The position numbers and the translations under genes are program-made. From Scatophagus argus (taxonomy: Eukaryota; Chordata; Actinopteri; Scatophagidae), in contig NC_058501.1 in the NCBI RefSeq assembly GCF_020382885.2, positions 14,295,501 to 14,359,500 of the forward strand: DNA of 64,000 nt, read 5' to 3'. Below are positions 60,401 through 64,000 of this stretch, one piece after another (position 1 is the first letter of the stretch; each line of letters starts with the position of its first letter). The notes under the pieces are model-generated. The model was not told where the DNA came from, did no database searches, and saw only the letters and a program-made list of their open reading frames with translations.

Positions 60401-61673
60401 ACTGGATTCCCATCAGTAAGGGCATGTGGTCCACCAGAAGGAGACGGGGACCCAATACTGTCTGATGGCTTAAAAACATCCTCTTGATCTCCTTGCATCT
60501 CTGGCAGAAAGTGATGCACCTCTGGCAGGAAAATTTGTGTGTCTGGGTTGAGGTCAGGATCCAGCTCAATTGTAGCATCTGGCATTGCTAAGACTGAATC
60601 ACTTTTACTCCGCACTCGATCCACAGCTAAGAAGTCCATTTCCCCTTCCTCATAATGTGATTCGTTGTCCTCTTGGGATAGGGGGGCAGAAGCATCCTCC
60701 TCTGCAATGACATCGAGTAAAGGTGGCGTGTGGCCAATGGGCTTGAAAGACAAGTGGCTGGTAGACTCCCCATTTTCTGTGACTTTAAGCTGGCTTGATG
60801 GAGCAATAGGTCGCTCGGGGATGCTGAGCATGTGCAGTGTGACGGATATGATGAAAATGATGCCTGCAAAGAGGAAAAGGACCTGTTCCTGTGATTTAAA
60901 TGCTTGGCCTAGGGCTGTTCCAGTCCAGTCTAGACCACCCAGCATGTAACCCACTGCTCCACCAAGCCCTGAATAGGAAGGAATGGACACAGATACACAT
61001 TAATCATTGTACAGTCTAAGAAACAAGAAGCAGCTTCTGAAACTACACTGTCTATACATTTCTAAAACTGACATTCTGAGAAAATTGTGGGTTTCAATTA
61101 TATATATGTGTGCACTAGATGTATGCTTGAATAGCTGATATTTATACATGTCTATGTGTATAGTCAGCCCGCGTGTGTGTATGCGTGTGTTCGTGTTCAT
61201 ACATGCATGTCTTACCAGCAGAGAAGGCATGAATATTCAGAGCCATATCTTGCTCCTCCGTGTCAGCAACATCAAGAAGGTAAGCTCTGATTGGTCCCTC
61301 AGAAGCATCAGCACAGAAGTCCAGCACCACCACGCCTACTACAGTGAGGACAATGCCAAACAGCTGATTGCCTGGACTGTCACCAATGGAAAGACCTGAC
61401 AGAACACCATAAAACATATACAGATAGGGTTAAAGAGTAATTACTGTTATTTGTACATGATCATCTCAAAAACCCACTACTCACCTATTAATGATCCATT
61501 TAAAAACAGCGCCACTCCCAGCAGCACACCTACACACAGGGCCAGAATGAACGGTCTTCTCCGGCCCCATCGCAACGTACAACGATCACTGGCTGAGCCA
61601 ATCAAAGGTGTGAAGAAGAGACCGAGAATAGGACTGAGGAACCAAGTCAAACTATAATATTGCTCAGGAAGAC
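57407..61673 (-). CDS. slc45a4: SLC45A4 transporter, C-terminal 11 exons (5'-partial)
   Basis: Exons: 61673-61485, 61395-61216, 60968-60292, 60104-59958, 59848-59600, 59464-59345, 58967-58868, 58742-58662, 58546-58416, 58091-58023, 57706-57407 (TGA). The phases agree and encode 746 complete residues. The first visible exon begins in phase 1 at [17 protein letters not shown], so the N-terminus with the first membrane segment is right of 64000. Major-facilitator features: [20 protein letters not shown] in the loop after segment 2, [20 protein letters not shown], then a long cytoplasmic loop coded by 60968-59600 with phospho-type Ser clusters ([17 protein letters not shown]). A second six-segment half follows, containing [20 protein letters not shown] and [20 protein letters not shown]. 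The SLC45 family was first described as proton-coupled sugar carriers; recent mammalian work links SLC45A4 to polyamine transport. It is next to dennd3, as in human. The a/b paralogue is not resolved. Confidence 0.94.
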
Positions 61674-63399
61674 CTAGAAAACACACACATAAGCAAAATG
61701 GTAAAGTTTGGGCTGTTTTGTCCTCTCATGTTGGTATAAAACTCATCATTAAGTCAACCTATTCACACATTTGTCATGCAGGAACTTCCCAAAATAACTA
61801 CAACTGTCAGGGTCTGGTAAGCTTTTCCATTGTTTTTTTACGCACAAAAATGTTTTCCCACGTTCCATTGTTTTTAACGGCATAGCACATGATGGCTCTT
61901 TCATAACAATGCACAGCTCAAGAACCACTAGTGCTCTTAAACATCTTTCATCACCAACAGCTCTTGGGGTGGCAGGAACATTTGAGATAATGGGGTGGTC
62001 TCTTACAGCAACACAGACAGAAATATGCTGCAACCAACCAGGAAAGTGGTGAAATCACCTCCAACGGATTCTGTTATAAGACAGAACCAGGCTTCAGTAT
62101 GCAGTGAAACACTGTAATGAGTTGGCCCAAATATGTGCTATCTGCTAGATAACAATATCCTGATTTTCCAGTCCTTATAAAGAAGTGGACTTTTAGTTTA
62201 AATGTAAAAATCTTACAGATTTAAATACATTCAGCTGGTTGAGTGAGCTGGCTTGTTCTCACGGGAACAAGTTAACTATACTGCCTTGCACTGCTCCAGT
62301 CCTCCTTCTCCCTTAAGTCAACAAAACAGCAGATGACATTCTCTCACAGTAGGTAAAATGTCTTGCTTTCTGTCGTTATCATCGCTGCTCCCTCTCTTAT
62401 TAGTCAAGATACACTCATTAGGTATGCTTGTGTTGCAAGAAGGAAAAGCCGGACAAAGCTGTTATCCTGCTTGAATTATTAAATCTAAATAATAAAATAA
62501 CATAGTCTCTGGTTCTCTACAGCTTATGTATGACAATAAGTTCTATTCGAACTGATGTTCATATTCAGTAGCGTATGGACTCACTGTTCAAAAATTGTTA
62601 CCCTAATAAGAAATCTTTAGCATACAGCACATCAATTTAATGGATGGACAGAAAAATAAACACATAGATAAATAAAACCACACTGACTTTGACCACCAAA
62701 ATCTAATCAGTTCATCCTTGCATCCATATGGATATTTGTGCAAGATGTATTAAAATTCTTGATATCATGTTCACAAGAATGGGTTGGATGTGAGTTCACA
62801 ACGACCTTAACCGCTAACCTTTGATCACCAAAATCTAACCAGTTCATCCTTGAGTCCAAGTGGAAGTTTGTGCCCCACAAGAATGGCATGGATAGACTGA
62901 CATGCCAAAAGCATAATGTTGCCAGTCATGGCTATTGCCTGCGCACAAGCATAAAAACACAGAGCTAATGTTTTAACTATCCAAACGAGCAGTGCTTCAT
63001 CCAGCCGTAACATGTTAATGTTTCTACAGGTGGCGTTGCCATATGTTATCACAACGTTAAATATAAAGAAGCAAAGAAACAGTGCATGGATTTTTCTGCC
63101 ATCCAGCAACTGCTTAAGGTTTCTTTTATTGAGCAAACCTCTCCCCAAACCAATAACAGTAATAGTCAATTGTTGACCATTACCCACATTGTACAGCAGC
63201 TAATTTACAACAACCTTTTCGCTCTCACTGAAGGTCTGGCATCTGGACTCTGGCCTTTGAAAAGACAACAACTAATTTATCTACAGATACACAGTAATTG
63301 ATATCACTAGTAGTACAATCCTGAGTCCAAAAACGATGGGAGGCTGTGTAAAACATAAATAACACAAAATGTGTTGATTTACTAATCCTTTTAGGCATA
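61674..63399 (-). other. slc45a4 intron, right part
   Basis: No upstream slc45a4 exon (FGREFCYA-type segment) was found here. The sequence is AT-rich with repeat fragments, notably two tandem partial copies at 62690-62945. Confidence 0.6.
62690..62945 (+). repeat. Two tandem partial copies of a dispersed repeat
   Basis: CACCAAAATCTAATCAGTTC near 62695 and CACCAAAATCTAACCAGTTC near 62827 both continue into ATCCTTG, a coding-like GGATATTTGTG/GGAAGTTTGTG and CACAAGAATGG. The offset is about 132 bp. The second copy runs on into AAAAGCATAATGTTGCCAGT and GGCTATTGCC. The family is the same type as the fragment at 44495-44665. Confidence 0.55.
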
Positions 63400-63796
63400 C
63401 ACTATATAGACAAAGGCATTAGGACACCTGACCACTATACCAACATGGACAGTGCATTTTAAATACAGCAAATACACAGCTTTGAAACCATAACAGCCTC
63501 CACTCTTCTGGGAAGGCTTTGTTTGCTCCACGTGGGAGAAGTTTTCCCATACCAAACTCATCCAACCATGTCTTTATGGACCCTGCTTTCTGCGCTGGGG
63601 CACAGTCACAGTGAAATAGAAAAGGGTCTTCCTCAAACTGTTGCCACAGAGCTGGAAGCATAGCATTGTCCAAAATGGTATGCTGAAGCATTAAGCATGG
63701 TATGCTGAAACATTAACTGGAAGTGAGGGGCTTAGCCCAACCTCTGAAAAACAGCCCCATAAAGGGGTGTCTCCAGATACTTTTGTCTATATAGTG
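63400..63796 (-). mobile_element. Deleted Tc1-like transposon
   Basis: The terminal inverted repeats are CACTATATAGACAAA at the left and TTTGTCTATATAGTG at the right. TA precedes the left end; the right flank is AA, so one duplication copy has mutated. On the minus strand, 63691-63419 retains transposase-derived sequence with the recognisable CDCAPAQKAGSIKTWLDEFG and NAMLPALWQQFEED segments, then skips directly to the 3' end. It is therefore an internally deleted, non-autonomous copy at 397 bp against about 1.2-1.6 kb for intact elements. Confidence 0.75.
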
Positions 63797-63864
63797 AATA
63801 CCCAATTGAAAAGTAGAAAGTAGAAAGACAGTTCATTCATGTTTTTATTATTTCACAGTCTTCA

Positions 63865-64000
63865 TAAATGTTATTAAATATATGCTTGTTCTGAATTTCA
63901 TGCCAATAAACATGTAAAACAAGTTGGGATAGGGTCAACAAAAGACTGGGAAAGCTGTGGAGTGGTCAAAAACACCTGCTTGTTACACTCCTCAGGTAAA
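63865..64000 (+). repeat. Tc1/mariner-related dispersed repeat, running off the window
   Basis: TGAATTTCATGCCAATAAAC, AACAAGTTGGGATAGGGTCA, ACAAAAGACTGGGAAAGCTG and CACCTGCTTG follow the order of the same family as 844-1190. The copy continues beyond 64000, so its length and coding state are unknown. Confidence 0.55.

Noticed and set aside
61749-62033. Minus-strand 94-aa frame in the slc45a4 intron
   Set aside because: It does not match the missing N-terminal SLC45A4 exon, lacks fitting splice borders and resembles no known domain.

Overview
This window looks like a chromosome segment from a ray-finned fish, most likely a percomorph teleost that has a true stomach. The evidence is compact vertebrate genes with canonical GT-AG introns, proteins that read as vertebrate orthologues with fish-type divergence, and fish-type repeats (a tRNA-headed SINE, Tc1-like remnants, a TTAA-flanked MITE, a solo LTR). 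I saw nothing prokaryotic or viral, and no CRISPR array.

Six protein-coding genes account for most of the sequence. From left to right they are: glipr2 (+, first coding exon outside the window); nacad (-, 10 coding exons, 2,221 aa, with one 5,464-nt exon); tbrg4/fastkd4 (-, 10 coding exons, 634 aa); atp4a (+, 24 exons, 1,022 aa, gastric H+/K+-ATPase alpha); dennd3 (-, 27 coding exons, 1,271 aa, DENN plus WD40); and slc45a4 (-, the last 11 exons, N-terminus beyond the right edge). I joined exons by reading splice sites. In every gene the exon phases agree from end to end and the summed lengths close on a stop codon.

Layout: glipr2 and nacad converge, with poly(A) signals near 3.8 and 4.76 kb. 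nacad and tbrg4 are in tandem on the minus strand. tbrg4 and atp4a diverge from a gap of about 2.7 kb that holds a TATA box for atp4a. atp4a and dennd3 converge near 37 kb. slc45a4 and dennd3 are in tandem on the minus strand. From general knowledge, NACAD-TBRG4 are neighbours on human 7p13 and DENND3-SLC45A4 on human 8q24.3. Here the two pairs are joined through atp4a, which in mammals lies elsewhere.

The genes do not form one pathway. They act in membrane-associated CAP-protein function, nascent-chain binding, mitochondrial RNA handling, gastric acid secretion, Rab12 activation and solute transport. I did not find a previously undescribed system. The two most useful points are: (i) nacad is built so that its giant exon block can be skipped in frame, leaving a predicted 221-aa protein the size and layout of ordinary alpha-NAC; and (ii) atp4a is intact, which implies a gastric fish.
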